Part shown: in pieces, positions 18,321-27,340 of the stretch
Layout of the letters: every line of letters starts with the position of its first letter
How positions within the stretch are numbered: the first letter of the stretch is position 1
NCBI GenBank assembly: GCA_029779435.1
Contig: JAKPAM010000100.1
Location: 1-64,000 of the forward strand
Direction of reading: 5' to 3'
Source of the DNA: Pseudomonadota bacterium
GTDB taxonomy: Bacteria; Pseudomonadota; Gammaproteobacteria; Burkholderiales; Burkholderiaceae_E
Length of the DNA stretch: 64,000 bases
Made by a program: the position numbers and the translations under genes
Notes under the pieces: model-generated
Seen by the model: only the letters and a program-made list of their open reading frames with translations
Told to the model about the DNA's origin: nothing
Databases searched by the model: none

Positions 18321-21300
18321 CTATTCGGTCTCGGCCTGCTCCGCCTCGGTAGCCCCATCAGGCGGAACCGGCAGGTCCGGGCATTGGGGCTCGTACCGAT
18401 CTTTGTCCGACACGAATTTCCGCCATTCCTGGTGGCTCAGGTTGTGGGTCAATTTCGCGCAGATCCGCTTGGGCCAGGCTTCCGGCCCCGGCCACAGGCG
18501 CACCGTTCCGTCGGCGCCCGCCGAGACGATGCCGCGCCGGTCGGGTGTCATGGCGACGCCGTTGACCCGGCCCTGATGGCCGGTGAAAAGCGCGTCGAAG
18601 CGTCGGTCCGTCGGGCCACTACCATCGATGTTCCATTGGCGCAGCGCGCCATCCGCGCCGCCGGCCACGATGCGATCGTTGCCGCTGAACGCGAGACTCG
18701 TCACCTTGTCCATGCGGCGACCGAAACCCCCACGCGAATCGGGCTCTCCGGTCCGGCTGGCCCATAGACGCACCGTTTCGGTCTTTTGCGAAGCCGCCTG
18801 GCCATTCGGTGCACGGCTTTCGACCGCGGCTCGCGTGCCGCCCGATGCGATCGTTTCCCCGTCCGGGCTGAAGGCGACCGCCAGTACCGGACCGTCGTGG
18901 GCCATCGGCCGCAGCGGAATCTGCTGACGATCGGCCACGCTCCACACGCGGACCGTGCCGTCGTCGCCGCCGGATACGATCCGCTTGCCCGCCTGGTCGA
19001 AGGCGACTGCGTTCACCCCACCCGCGTGACCGGTGAGCGGTGGATCGATCGCTTCGATCGCGCCACGGCTGGTGCCGTTTGTGGAGCTGCTCGTGGAGCC
19101 GCGTATGCCGCTTATGGAGCCGCTTATGGAGCCGTTTGGTGCGCCGATGCGCCACAGTCGTACCGTCCCGTCCTGGCTCGCCGAGGCGAGCCGCTGGCCT
19201 TGCGGATCGAACGCGACGCTCCAGACCATGCTGCCGTGCAGACGCTCGGAACTCGCGATCAGTCGCCTGCCTGGAATGTCCCAGAGCCGCACGATGCCAT
19301 CGTCGCCCCCGGCCGCCAAGCGATTGCCGTCGTCACTAAGGGCGACGCCCCAACTCTTGACGGGCGCCTTCAGATCGGCGAGCCAGCGCGGATCACCGGT
19401 AGGATCGATATCCCAGACGCGCACGATGCGATCTGCGCGCCCCGCTGCAATCCGGTTTCCTGACCGGCTGACCGCAACGCTCGACACGAACGGGGCCGCC
19501 GGCGAGGCGGAAGGCGCGGCGCCGGTCATGGAGGCCTGGACGCCGCTCGCCGAATCGCCGGGCCTGCCGAGCGCCCGGCTGGCCGTCGCGGCCAGATCCC
19601 ACAGTGCGATGCCGCCGCCGTCGCTGCCCGAGGCGACCCGCCCATCGCGGGCCACGGCGATCGACTGCAAACCGCGCGAGTAGGCCTCGAACGGTCCGCC
19701 CCGAGCTTCGGCCTTGCTCTCGCGAGCATCGACTGCACGCGTGTCCCACGCGCGAAGCTCGCCATCCCACGCGCCCGAGGCCAGACCGACACGATCGGCG
19801 AGAAACGCCACGCAACAGATGCCGCCGGAATGCTCGGACAAGACCTTGGCGATAGGGTAATCCGGTCGATCGGCACCCCGCGCAGCCTTGGGTCTCCGCA
19901 AAACGATCGTTCGATCCTCGCCAGCCGAGACGAGCAGATTTCCGTCGGGCCGGAACGCAACGCTCCGCACGGCGCCCTTATGACCGGCGAGCGGTTGGCC
20001 GATTTGCCGCCGCGACTTGATGTCCCACACGCGCAGCGTGCTGTCCTCGCTTGCCGATACCAGGTGTCCGCCATCGGGATGAAAGGCGATCGCGGTTACC
20101 GGCGCATTGTGCTCACCGAGCAAGGCGCCCAGATAGCGGCCGTCTTCGGCATTCCAGACGCGCAGGGTCCGATCGTCTCCGCCCGAGACGATCGACTCGC
20201 CCGACGGGCTGAACGCGAGCGCTTTCACCGCACCGACGTGCCGCGCCATCCGGGCTTCCCGTGCCCGAATCGTCCCGTCGTACCCGACATCCCACAGCCG
20301 CACGGTCCCATCCTCGCCGGCCGATGCGAGACGATGGGTGACGGGGCTGTACGCGAGCGCCCAGATCCAGCCTGCATGCCCCGGTTCGGTCCGGCCGTTC
20401 CGCGGGCCGCTCGGCTGGCCGGTCGCGGCATCGAAGACCAGCAACCTGCCGCTGTCGCCATCGGTCGCGACCAACAGTCCGAGGTCGTCGACGAACGCCA
20501 GCCCGCTGACCGTCTGCTCGGTCGGAATCAGTTGCAGCAACTGCGGGCGCTGCAGCAGTTCCTTCAGCATCGGGCCGACGACCGCGTTGGTGCTGACGCC
20601 GAGGTTGCGGGCCGCCATCAGTTGCAGGAGCACCCGATCGGGCCGGACGGTGCGGGCGCCGTCCAGCATGGCCTGCGCTTCACCGACGAGTCGCCGCTCG
20701 ATCGTGGCGCGGCGGGCCGTGTCGGTTTCATGGCGAGCTTTGTCCGCCTGATACTTCGCATACCAGGCGAACGATCCGATTCCCACCAACAGCACGCAGA
20801 CGACGGATAACAGCCGGCTCAGTCGTCTGGCTCGCGCCCGCTCCTCCTCAGCAAGGCGCTTCGCTTCCTCTGCCTGCTCGCGCCGCTCGCGCTCGATCCT
20901 GGCCTCTTCCTCCGCTTCCCGCTGCAGCCGCTGCGCTTCCTCTTCGCTGGCCTTCGCTTTGCGCTCGTCGCGCGCCTTGCGCACGACCTCGACGAGACGG
21001 TCGTGGATCAGCTCGATTCGCCGGGTGTCTGCCTGCTGGTCGATGCGTAGCAGGCGATAGTCGTCGGTCAGCCGCTGGAGCTCCTCCTGCGTGATCAATT
21101 TGTCCTCGATCGCCGCTGCCTCCGCATAGCTGCCGCGATAACGCCCTCCTTGGATCAACTCATCTTCGATGAACTTCTGCACGCGTTCCGGCATCCCTTC
21201 GATCGCTTCGCGGTAGAACGCCGCGAGAATGTCCTCGCCGGCGCGGTCGACCAACGCGGCATCGATCCGACCGTCAGGGTTGCGAAGGCGGTTCAACCGC

Positions 21301-22190
21301 GTGCAGCACAGGCTCAGCAGCACAGGCTCGACGGTCGGGGGCGGCCGCTCGGATTCCGGCTGCCCGTCTTCGGATTCGCGGGCCCGGCTACTGACGAGGT
21401 CGACGATCTTCTGTGCGATGCCGGCCTCCAGCACCTCGCGGCCGGCGCGTTCGACCGCTTCGATCGCCTTCTCGCGCGACATCGGCAGCAGCCGCAGCCG
21501 ATGCTCGAGCAAGGACGGAACCTTGTCCTTCCAGCCGTCGATCTCGGGCAGGAAGTCTTCGCGGAACGACAGCAGCACGCGGTAGCGTTGCGTGCGCAGA
21601 TCGAGACGGCGGCGCAATTCGGGGCTCGTCTCATCGCTCGACAGATCGGCCGGGATCCGGTTCTCCAGAAGATCGGCCAGCGAGTCGACGATCGCGCGGA
21701 TGTGCTCGTGCCGACCGCCGTGCGAGAACAACTCCTCGAACTGGTCGAAGACGAGCACGGGTACGATCGGAAAGTTGTCCCGGCTCCAGACTTCGAAGTC
21801 GGTACGATGCAGGTAGCGCCACAGATCCTCGTCGGATGCGCGGCTCGGGAACTCGACGCCGGCGAGTGCCAGTTCCTCCTCCAGCCTGCGAGCGGCTTGT
21901 TCGAGCGGCGGGTGCTTAGCGCTCTCCGAGAAGTCCAGACGCATATGGACCGGCAGGAAACGTTCGGCGCGCAGCCGCGGAAACACCCCGGCGAGCAGCA
22001 ACGAACTCTTGCCCAGCCCGGAAGCGCCGTAGAGGATCGTCAGCGGTGCGAGCCGGATCAGTCGCAGCAGTTCGTCGGCTTCGTCCTCTCGTCCGTGAAA
22101 GAAGCGCGTCGAGGCTTCGTCATAAGGCGCGAGCCCCGGCCACGGATTCTGCTCATCGAGGCCGCGGGCAGGGGCGTTGTCCTCGCTCAT
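18321..22190 (-). CDS. STAND NTPase (nSTAND1-type) with transmembrane segment and C-terminal WD40 repeats
   Basis: 1289 residues. NPWPGLAPYDEAST leads into the P-loop GASGLGKSS (55-63), with Walker B VLVFDQFEEL (145-154). A strongly charged helical segment rich in Glu, Arg and Ala (about 403-457) is followed by one hydrophobic span (about 460-478, LLSVVCVLLVGIGSFAW). About 14 WD40 blades follow (about 556-1235), with repeated GEDGTVRLWD-type strands, then a Cys-containing tail like other WD40 STAND proteins. Known: STAND NTPases act as ligand-triggered switches in conflict and defence systems. Here the effector would be the co-operonic SIR2/TIR protein, whose stop overlaps this start (ATGA). 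Two low-complexity Ser/Gly-rich linkers (about 878-899 and 1018-1045) break the array. If the helix spans the membrane, NTPase and WD40 lie on opposite sides; the charge pattern does not settle orientation. Confidence 0.88.
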   Translation of the reverse strand: MSEDNAPARGLDEQNPWPGLAPYDEASTRFFHGREDEADELLRLIRLAPLTILYGASGLGKSSLLLAGVFPRLRAERFLPVHMRLDFSESAKHPPLEQAARRLEEELALAGVEFPSRASDEDLWRYLHRTDFEVWSRDNFPIVPVLVFDQFEELFSHGGRHEHIRAIVDSLADLLENRIPADLSSDETSPELRRRLDLRTQRYRVLLSFREDFLPEIDGWKDKVPSLLEHRLRLLPMSREKAIEAVERAGREVLEAGIAQKIVDLVSSRARESEDGQPESERPPPTVEPVLLSLCCTRLNRLRNPDGRIDAALVDRAGEDILAAFYREAIEGMPERVQKFIEDELIQGGRYRGSYAEAAAIEDKLITQEELQRLTDDYRLLRIDQQADTRRIELIHDRLVEVVRKARDERKAKASEEEAQRLQREAEEEARIERERREQAEEAKRLAEEERARARRLSRLLSVVCVLLVGIGSFAWYAKYQADKARHETDTARRATIERRLVGEAQAMLDGARTVRPDRVLLQLMAARNLGVSTNAVVGPMLKELLQRPQLLQLIPTEQTVSGLAFVDDLGLLVATDGDSGRLLVFDAATGQPSGPRNGRTEPGHAGWIWALAYSPVTHRLASAGEDGTVRLWDVGYDGTIRAREARMARHVGAVKALAFSPSGESIVSGGDDRTLRVWNAEDGRYLGALLGEHNAPVTAIAFHPDGGHLVSASEDSTLRVWDIKSRRQIGQPLAGHKGAVRSVAFRPDGNLLVSAGEDRTIVLRRPKAARGADRPDYPIAKVLSEHSGGICCVAFLADRVGLASGAWDGELRAWDTRAVDARESKAEARGGPFEAYSRGLQSIAVARDGRVASGSDGGGIALWDLAATASRALGRPGDSASGVQASMTGAAPSASPAAPFVSSVAVSRSGNRIAAGRADRIVRVWDIDPTGDPRWLADLKAPVKSWGVALSDDGNRLAAGGDDGIVRLWDIPGRRLIASSERLHGSMVWSVAFDPQGQRLASASQDGTVRLWRIGAPNGSISGSISGIRGSTSSSTNGTSRGAIEAIDPPLTGHAGGVNAVAFDQAGKRIVSGGDDGTVRVWSVADRQQIPLRPMAHDGPVLAVAFSPDGETIASGGTRAAVESRAPNGQAASQKTETVRLWASRTGEPDSRGGFGRRMDKVTSLAFSGNDRIVAGGADGALRQWNIDGSGPTDRRFDALFTGHQGRVNGVAMTPDRRGIVSAGADGTVRLWPGPEAWPKRICAKLTHNLSHQEWRKFVSDKDRYEPQCPDLPVPPDGATEAEQAETE

Positions 22191-23626
22191 GTCGGCCCCT
22201 CGGGCCTGCGCGCCTCGCGAAGCAGCTTCTGCAGCGCCAGCCTCGTGCGCTCATTGGGAACCCCGCCGGGTGCATGGCCGAAATCGAGCTCCCGCCATGC
22301 GCGCACCTGCTTGCCCTGGTAGCGGCCCGGATCATACTTGTCGTCGACGATCAGCGGAACGACGAAGGGGCGATTCATCTTCTCGTTTCGCTCGTTCGCC
22401 GTGAGCCACTCCTTGAAGACGAATCCTTCACCGCGGCGGTCGGCCGCCTCGGATACCAGCGGCAGGAAATAGCGGCAGCTATCGATGCCGTCCAGAATGC
22501 ACTGACCGAAACTATCGCCCGGCTCGATGTTCTGGTGGTCGAACCAGATCTCGCGTTCGCCGACGCCCAGGCTCTCCAGCGCCTTGACGAGCTTTTCCGC
22601 GTGCGACAGGTCCGTTCCGCGGGAATAGCTGACGAAGAAGACGGTTCCTGCGGCCGGCGGGTCGATCTCAGGCGGCGGATCTTCGGGTGGCTGATCGCGG
22701 TCGGCCCGCCCTCGGTCGCTCCGCTCTCGGTCGCTCCGCTCGCGCCAGCGCCGGTAAAGGTCCGCCACGAACTCGACAGGTTCGATGTCGGACACGATCT
22801 CGGTGTCCCGGCTGTAGGCCTTCAGGAAAGTCACCTGCGGTGCGTCGACCGGTTCGATCAGCCATTCGCGCTTGCGCTTGCTCGCGGACAGCCGGCCCTT
22901 GTTCGTGATCCGCAGAAAGAGCCTGCTTACCCAGTCCGGAAAGTTGCAGCCGATCAGCAGCAGGTTGTGCTGCTGCAATTCGCCGAAGAATCGTGCTGGC
23001 ACGTGGCTGCCACCGGTGACCATGCTGTGCGCATACTCGAGAACGTCCTCGTCGCTGATCGCGAACAGCGGCACCGGACACGACTTGCCGAAGAGGTAGA
23101 GCAACCGGGCGTCGGCGGCAGGGCTGCGCCAGTCCGTTGGCAGGTCGCGTACTTCGCTGGCGGAAAGATCCGGCGAATGCACGATCTCGCTGACTGCACC
23201 ACGTCGCTCGCTCAGCGCTCGGGCCAGCAGATCGTCGGGGGTCAGCGTGACGAACAGGCGGAAGTCGGAAATCTGCGCCAGTTGGTCCAGCGCGGGCGGA
23301 AGCTGACGGGCAATCGAGCTCAACGAGCTGCGGATCGCTTCATGGACATCGCCATAGAGATCCTGCGGGTTCTGCACGACGCGTTCGTGGTTCTCCCTCT
23401 CCGCCTGCCCGAGCAGGCGAACGGCTTCGTTCAGTTCCCTGAACGGTGGCAGGCCCTGCGGTGGGACTGGCTGCTCGTACATCTGAAGCAGGCGCTCCGC
23501 GACGACGGCCTGCAACGATCGCGTTCCCTGTCTCTCGATCGACAGCAGTTGCGGACCCACGACCGGAATGACCAGACCGTCCCGGATCTGGTCGAGCAGC
23601 CTTCGCCATGCGGGTTCATTCATCAT
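22187..23626 (-). CDS. SIR2-like domain plus TIR domain protein, probable NADase effector
   Basis: 479 residues. The N-terminal part (about 9-260) looks SIR2-like: IRDGLVIPVVGPQLLS is the nucleotide-loop region and LLYLFGKS...PLFAISDEDVLEY the later conserved stretch. In that stretch Phe179 stands where catalytic SIR2 proteins have His, suggesting a non-catalytic sensor domain. A charged Arg/Asp/Pro linker (296-325) leads to a TIR domain (about 328-460) starting VFFVSYSRGTD, with WFDHQNIEPGDSF and a glutamate at 406 (FVFKEWL) as the likely catalytic acid of NAD-cleaving TIR domains. ATG overlaps the stop of the binding-protein gene, and its own stop overlaps the STAND start. Expected role: NAD+ depletion or signal production after STAND activation (inference). 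Confidence 0.8.
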   Translation of the reverse strand: MMNEPAWRRLLDQIRDGLVIPVVGPQLLSIERQGTRSLQAVVAERLLQMYEQPVPPQGLPPFRELNEAVRLLGQAERENHERVVQNPQDLYGDVHEAIRSSLSSIARQLPPALDQLAQISDFRLFVTLTPDDLLARALSERRGAVSEIVHSPDLSASEVRDLPTDWRSPAADARLLYLFGKSCPVPLFAISDEDVLEYAHSMVTGGSHVPARFFGELQQHNLLLIGCNFPDWVSRLFLRITNKGRLSASKRKREWLIEPVDAPQVTFLKAYSRDTEIVSDIEPVEFVADLYRRWRERSDRERSDRGRADRDQPPEDPPPEIDPPAAGTVFFVSYSRGTDLSHAEKLVKALESLGVGEREIWFDHQNIEPGDSFGQCILDGIDSCRYFLPLVSEAADRRGEGFVFKEWLTANERNEKMNRPFVVPLIVDDKYDPGRYQGKQVRAWRELDFGHAPGGVPNERTRLALQKLLREARRPEGPT

Positions 23627-24612
23627 GGTTCTCGTTCGTTGTCGGTCGGCATGTCGAAGAGTCTTCGCAATTCCGGGCTCATCGGCAGGTTCAGGTTCGG
23701 GCCACCCGGGCTGATGCCTTGCACGAACCAGCGCCGGTACAGCTTCTCCGCTTCGCCGGATTTCATCAGGCCGATCAGTGTCCGGTCGACGAACGTCTTG
23801 AACGGCGCGTCGCCACGCGGCAGCATCAAGCCGTAGCGCTCCTCGCTCAAGGCTTCGCCGACGATCGAGAACAGCGATTGATCACGCGACTGGGCCGCGA
23901 GTCCTGCGAGCAGTACGTCATCGAGGATGAACGCACAGGCCTCACCGGACTCGACGAGGCGCAAACCTTCCTTGTGATCGACAACCGATTTCAGTTCGGA
24001 AGGGGCGGTCGTTCCGGACGGCGCCGCGGTACACGGATCCTTGCCCTTAGCGGCATTCGGTCCGGGTTTGGAGCGCTTCACGCGAATGCCGAACGGGGAC
24101 TCGCTTCGAAGCAGTTCCTCGGCGGTCGTGCCGGCGCTGACGGCGATTTTCCGGCCGGCAAGATCGGCGTAGTCCTTTACGCCGGAGTCCCGGCGCACGA
24201 GCATCCGCACGCGTGCGATGAAGAACGTGACGCTGAAGTCGACCTGCTTGCGGCGGGCGCGCGTGTTCGTCGTCGATCCGCACTCGATGTCGATCGCGCC
24301 GTCCCGCATGCGGTCGAAGCGGTTCTCGGAATTGACCGGGACGTAGGCGATCCGCAGGCCGGGTCTGTCCAGTTCGAGCGCGAGCGCCTCGACCACCCGC
24401 TCGCACAATGCGATCGCGAACCCGACTGGTCTGCGCATGCCGGCTGTCGCGCTGCCCGGCGCGACGAACGAGAACGGCAACGACTGCTCGCGATACCCGA
24501 CGTTCACCACGCCGCGGTCGTGGATCTTGCGCAGCGTGCCGGCAAGTTCGGCGTGGGCGGAACCGGCAAAGGCCAGCGCGCCCAGGCACAGAACGGCGAT
24601 CCCTCTTTTCAT
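23623..24612 (-). CDS. Periplasmic amino-acid-type solute-binding protein (GltI-like), first gene of the SIR2/TIR-STAND operon
   Basis: 329 residues with a signal peptide MKRGIAVLCLGALAFAGSAHA. The mature protein matches glutamate/aspartate-binding GltI in order: GVVNVGYREQSLPFSFV, IDIECGSTTNTRARRKQVDFS, LAGRKIAVSAGTTAEELL, ESGEACAFILDDVLLAG and SGEAEKLYRRWF. An extra Pro/Gly/Ala-rich insertion lies between the two lobes (about 186-206). No permease or ATPase gene is adjacent. Instead the stop overlaps the start of the SIR2/TIR gene, which is highly unusual for a transport receptor. I infer that it was recruited as an extracytoplasmic ligand sensor for the system; ligand identity is not proven. 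Confidence 0.85.
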   Translation of the reverse strand: MKRGIAVLCLGALAFAGSAHAELAGTLRKIHDRGVVNVGYREQSLPFSFVAPGSATAGMRRPVGFAIALCERVVEALALELDRPGLRIAYVPVNSENRFDRMRDGAIDIECGSTTNTRARRKQVDFSVTFFIARVRMLVRRDSGVKDYADLAGRKIAVSAGTTAEELLRSESPFGIRVKRSKPGPNAAKGKDPCTAAPSGTTAPSELKSVVDHKEGLRLVESGEACAFILDDVLLAGLAAQSRDQSLFSIVGEALSEERYGLMLPRGDAPFKTFVDRTLIGLMKSGEAEKLYRRWFVQGISPGGPNLNLPMSPELRRLFDMPTDNEREP

Positions 24613-24820
24613 CGTGGCGACCTCTGAAAATCAGTGTAGTCGCGCCGGATGCGCCGGGAATCCTCAGAATTTGGTAACGGACTGTCAGCTTGGGCTGGAG
24701 GTCATGATCCCCATTGATTCGACAACAGTCGCTCGTTTCGCAAGCTGCGCAAGGAATGGTGGGCCAGGCTGCCGGCGGATGAACGGGTGCCATCCGGCAC
24801 CGTGATCATCACCCGAGAGC
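24613..24820. other. Intergenic region with the presumed promoter of the three-gene operon
   Basis: About 208 bases between the binding-protein gene and the stop of the FAD monooxygenase upstream in the same direction. AGAGGT lies ahead of the ATG at 24610-24612. A coding-like stretch on the plus strand (about 24719-24840, FDNSRSFRKLRKEWWARLP) has no start and may be a gene scar. No convincing promoter boxes could be named. Confidence 0.4.
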
Positions 24821-26635
24821 TCAGCGCCGGTGATACGACGGCTGCAGCGCATGGACCGGTGTTGCGATGCCCTCCATCCTGGTCTTGATCTGCAGCGCCA
24901 GCGTGCGCGAGTAGAAGCGCGACTGGCTCAGGTTGCCGCCGTGGATCCACAGTGCCGGCTGCTGGGTCGGCTTCCACATGTTGCGCAGTTCGCCTTCCCA
25001 CGGGCCCGGGTCCAACGTGGTGTCCGACCCCACGCCCCAGCACTTGCCGACGCGGTCGGCGACCTCGGGCGAGATGAGGTCGGCGAGCCAGTTGTTCATC
25101 GATCCATAGCCGGTCGCGTAGACGATCGCGTCGGCCGGCAGTTCGCTGCCGTCGCTGAGGACCACGGACCGCGGGCGGATCCGTTCGATGCCGACGCGGC
25201 TGCGCAGCTTGACGCTGCCGTTGGCGATCAGCTCGGATGCGCCGACGTCGATGTAGTAGCCCGAACCGCGCCGCACGTACTTGCCGTGCAGGCCCGAGCC
25301 GTCGTCGCCGAAGTCGAGCAGGAAGCCGGCCGCTTCGAGCCGCGCGTAGAAGTCCTTGTCGCGCTCGGCGATCGCCTTGAACAGCGGGATGCCGAAGCGG
25401 GGCGCGACCCGGTGCGGCATCGACGCCTGGATCAGGTCGGCGCTCGCGGTATCGATGCCGGCGTCGACGGCCTTCTCCGAATACAGCGTGCCGAACACCA
25501 TCTCCATCAATGTGTCGGAGCGGGCCACCAGCGTCGATGAACGCTGGATCATCGTGACGTCGGCGCCGTGTTCCCAAAGATCCGCGCAGATGTCATGCGC
25601 CGAGTTGTTCGAGCCCAGCACGACGACGCGCTTACCCCGATAAGCGTCGCTGTCCGGGTGAGCGCTGGAGTGATGCTGGTCGCCCTCGAAGCTGTCGGCG
25701 CCGGCGATCGGCGGCACGACCGGATAGCCGGAGACGCCCAGCGCGAATACCAGTTGCTTCGGGCGCAGCACGACGGGCCGTCCGTCGCGCTCGACCTCGA
25801 CTTCCCAGGTCTCGGTGGCCTGGTCGTAACGCGCCTTCCGGCATGTCGTCGCGCCCCAGTAGTTCAGCTCCATGATCCGGACGTAGGCTTCGAGCCAGTC
25901 GGCCAGCTTGTCCTTCGGCATGAACACCGGCCAGTCGTCCGGAAACGGCAGATAAGGCAGGTGGTCGTACCAGACCGGGTCGTGCAGGCACAGCGACTCG
26001 TAGCGCCGCCGCCAGTTGTCGCCGGGGCGTGGATGCCGGTCGACGATCAGCGTCGGCACGCCGAGCCGGCGCAGCCGCGCGCCCAGCGCGATGCCGCCCT
26101 GCCCACCGCCGACGACCAGGCAATAAGGCTGCTCGGTCACGCCGATCGCCGCCTGCTCGCGTTCGCGCCGTTCGAGCCAGCTCAGCCGGTTGCGATTGAC
26201 GCCGTGCTCGGCGCCCAGGATGCGGCGGTGGCGCGATTTCTCTTCGTGGCCCTTCAATTCGGACAGCACGGTCAACAGCGTCCAGCAGCGTCCGCCGCGC
26301 AGTCGCACGATGCCCTCGCCACGCCCGACGGCGGTCTCGAAGCGCAGGAACGCGCTGATCGTGCCATGGCGCGTATCGAAGACCCGGTCGAGCCGCCAGC
26401 CCGACGGGCGTGTGCGATCCAGCGTCGCGGCCAGCATCGCCCGGATGTCGTCGCGTCCGTCACTGGTGTGGATGTTCCACGTGAACGCCGCCAGGTCGCG
26501 CCAGAAGCACTCGTCGGTATCGAACAGCGCACAGGCTGCGTCCAGGTCCTGTCGGCGCAGGGCGTCGTCGAGGCTGTCCAGCCACTCGGCGACTTCGTGC
26601 GCGGCGGCGTCCTGCGGGAGCGTGTCGGTCGTCAT
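24821..26635 (-). CDS. FAD-dependent flavin-containing monooxygenase with N-terminal NTF2/SnoaL-like domain
   Basis: 604 residues. The first about 130 residues (EVAEWLDSLDDALRRQDLDA, then CFWRDLAAFTWNIHT) form a SnoaL/NTF2-like domain. From 170 a Rossmann FAD site VVGGGQGGIALGARL (GGGQGG 176-181) appears, then RPGDNWRRRYESLCLHDP. A second dinucleotide site VVVLGSNNSAHDICADL for NADPH and the C-terminal ATGYGSMNNWL follow, as in Baeyer-Villiger and N-hydroxylating monooxygenases. The fusion is seen in a known subgroup of uncharacterised FMOs. It lies 70 bases downstream of SirB2 on the same strand; functional connection is unclear. Confidence 0.87.
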   Translation of the reverse strand: MTTDTLPQDAAAHEVAEWLDSLDDALRRQDLDAACALFDTDECFWRDLAAFTWNIHTSDGRDDIRAMLAATLDRTRPSGWRLDRVFDTRHGTISAFLRFETAVGRGEGIVRLRGGRCWTLLTVLSELKGHEEKSRHRRILGAEHGVNRNRLSWLERREREQAAIGVTEQPYCLVVGGGQGGIALGARLRRLGVPTLIVDRHPRPGDNWRRRYESLCLHDPVWYDHLPYLPFPDDWPVFMPKDKLADWLEAYVRIMELNYWGATTCRKARYDQATETWEVEVERDGRPVVLRPKQLVFALGVSGYPVVPPIAGADSFEGDQHHSSAHPDSDAYRGKRVVVLGSNNSAHDICADLWEHGADVTMIQRSSTLVARSDTLMEMVFGTLYSEKAVDAGIDTASADLIQASMPHRVAPRFGIPLFKAIAERDKDFYARLEAAGFLLDFGDDGSGLHGKYVRRGSGYYIDVGASELIANGSVKLRSRVGIERIRPRSVVLSDGSELPADAIVYATGYGSMNNWLADLISPEVADRVGKCWGVGSDTTLDPGPWEGELRNMWKPTQQPALWIHGGNLSQSRFYSRTLALQIKTRMEGIATPVHALQPSYHRR

Positions 26636-26705
26636 GAGGAGCCTTATCGGTGCGGTGAATCGGGGGCGTCGAGCCGGCGGAATCCCTGATATCTATGGCG
26701 GATGC

Positions 26706-27107
26706 TCATCCGAGCCACTGCGCGAACCAGCCGAGCGGTTGATGGGCGCGCGCGATGCTGTACATCATCCCGAACACGAGGATCGCGCTCGCGTAGGCCA
26801 AGACGCGGACCTTCGGCGAGCGGGTCCGCCGCAGGGCCTGGATGCCCAACACGATGTAGACGACGAGCAGGGTGAGCTTGGCGGTCAGCCAGCCGTTGGC
26901 GAAGGCTTCGCCGGGCAGGATCGTCAACAGCATCATCGCCACCGTCAGCAGCGCGATATCGATGCCATAGCTCGTGAAGCGCACGGCGTCGTGGTACGGC
27001 CACGCCTGGCCGCGCAGCGCGCCGGCGCCACGCAGCGCGAACAGGCAACCGCTGAGCAGCGCCAGTCCGACGTGCGTGTGCTTGATCTGAAGGAAGTATT
27101 CCAGCAT
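26706..27107 (-). CDS. SirB2 family integral membrane protein
   Basis: 133 residues from the ATG at 27105-27107, four hydrophobic spans. IKHTHVGLALLSGCLFALRG at the N-terminus and LTAKLTLLVVYIVLGIQALRR in the middle are the SirB2 signature. The family is named after a Salmonella invasion gene regulator locus but its molecular role is unknown. The longer open frame upstream is not coding-like. Divergent from nnrS across 233 bases. Confidence 0.85.
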   Translation of the reverse strand: MLEYFLQIKHTHVGLALLSGCLFALRGAGALRGQAWPYHDAVRFTSYGIDIALLTVAMMLLTILPGEAFANGWLTAKLTLLVVYIVLGIQALRRTRSPKVRVLAYASAILVFGMMYSIARAHQPLGWFAQWLG

Positions 27108-27340
27108 GGCGAAAGCGAAGGGTTGGCGGCGCCGGGCGTCCGCGGTGTCGAGTGGTGAGGAGGGGCGGGGGTATGGTAAGCCAGCGGCGCGCGATGAGCC
27201 AAACGCGCCTCGCCCGCCATTCGCTGTTCTCGTCTGCCGTTTTCGTTCGTATCGTCGATACGCTGAGAGCCAAGTCCGCGTCTTCGACCCGGCCATGCCG
27301 CCCAGGCGGATCGCCGGGCGGTAGGCTGCGGTTTTCACGG

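Noticed and set aside
18321-24612. Assignment as a canonical Thoeris system
   Set aside because: Thoeris has ThsB (TIR) and ThsA (SIR2 plus SLOG) as separate proteins and no STAND-WD40 or binding protein. The domain order here differs.
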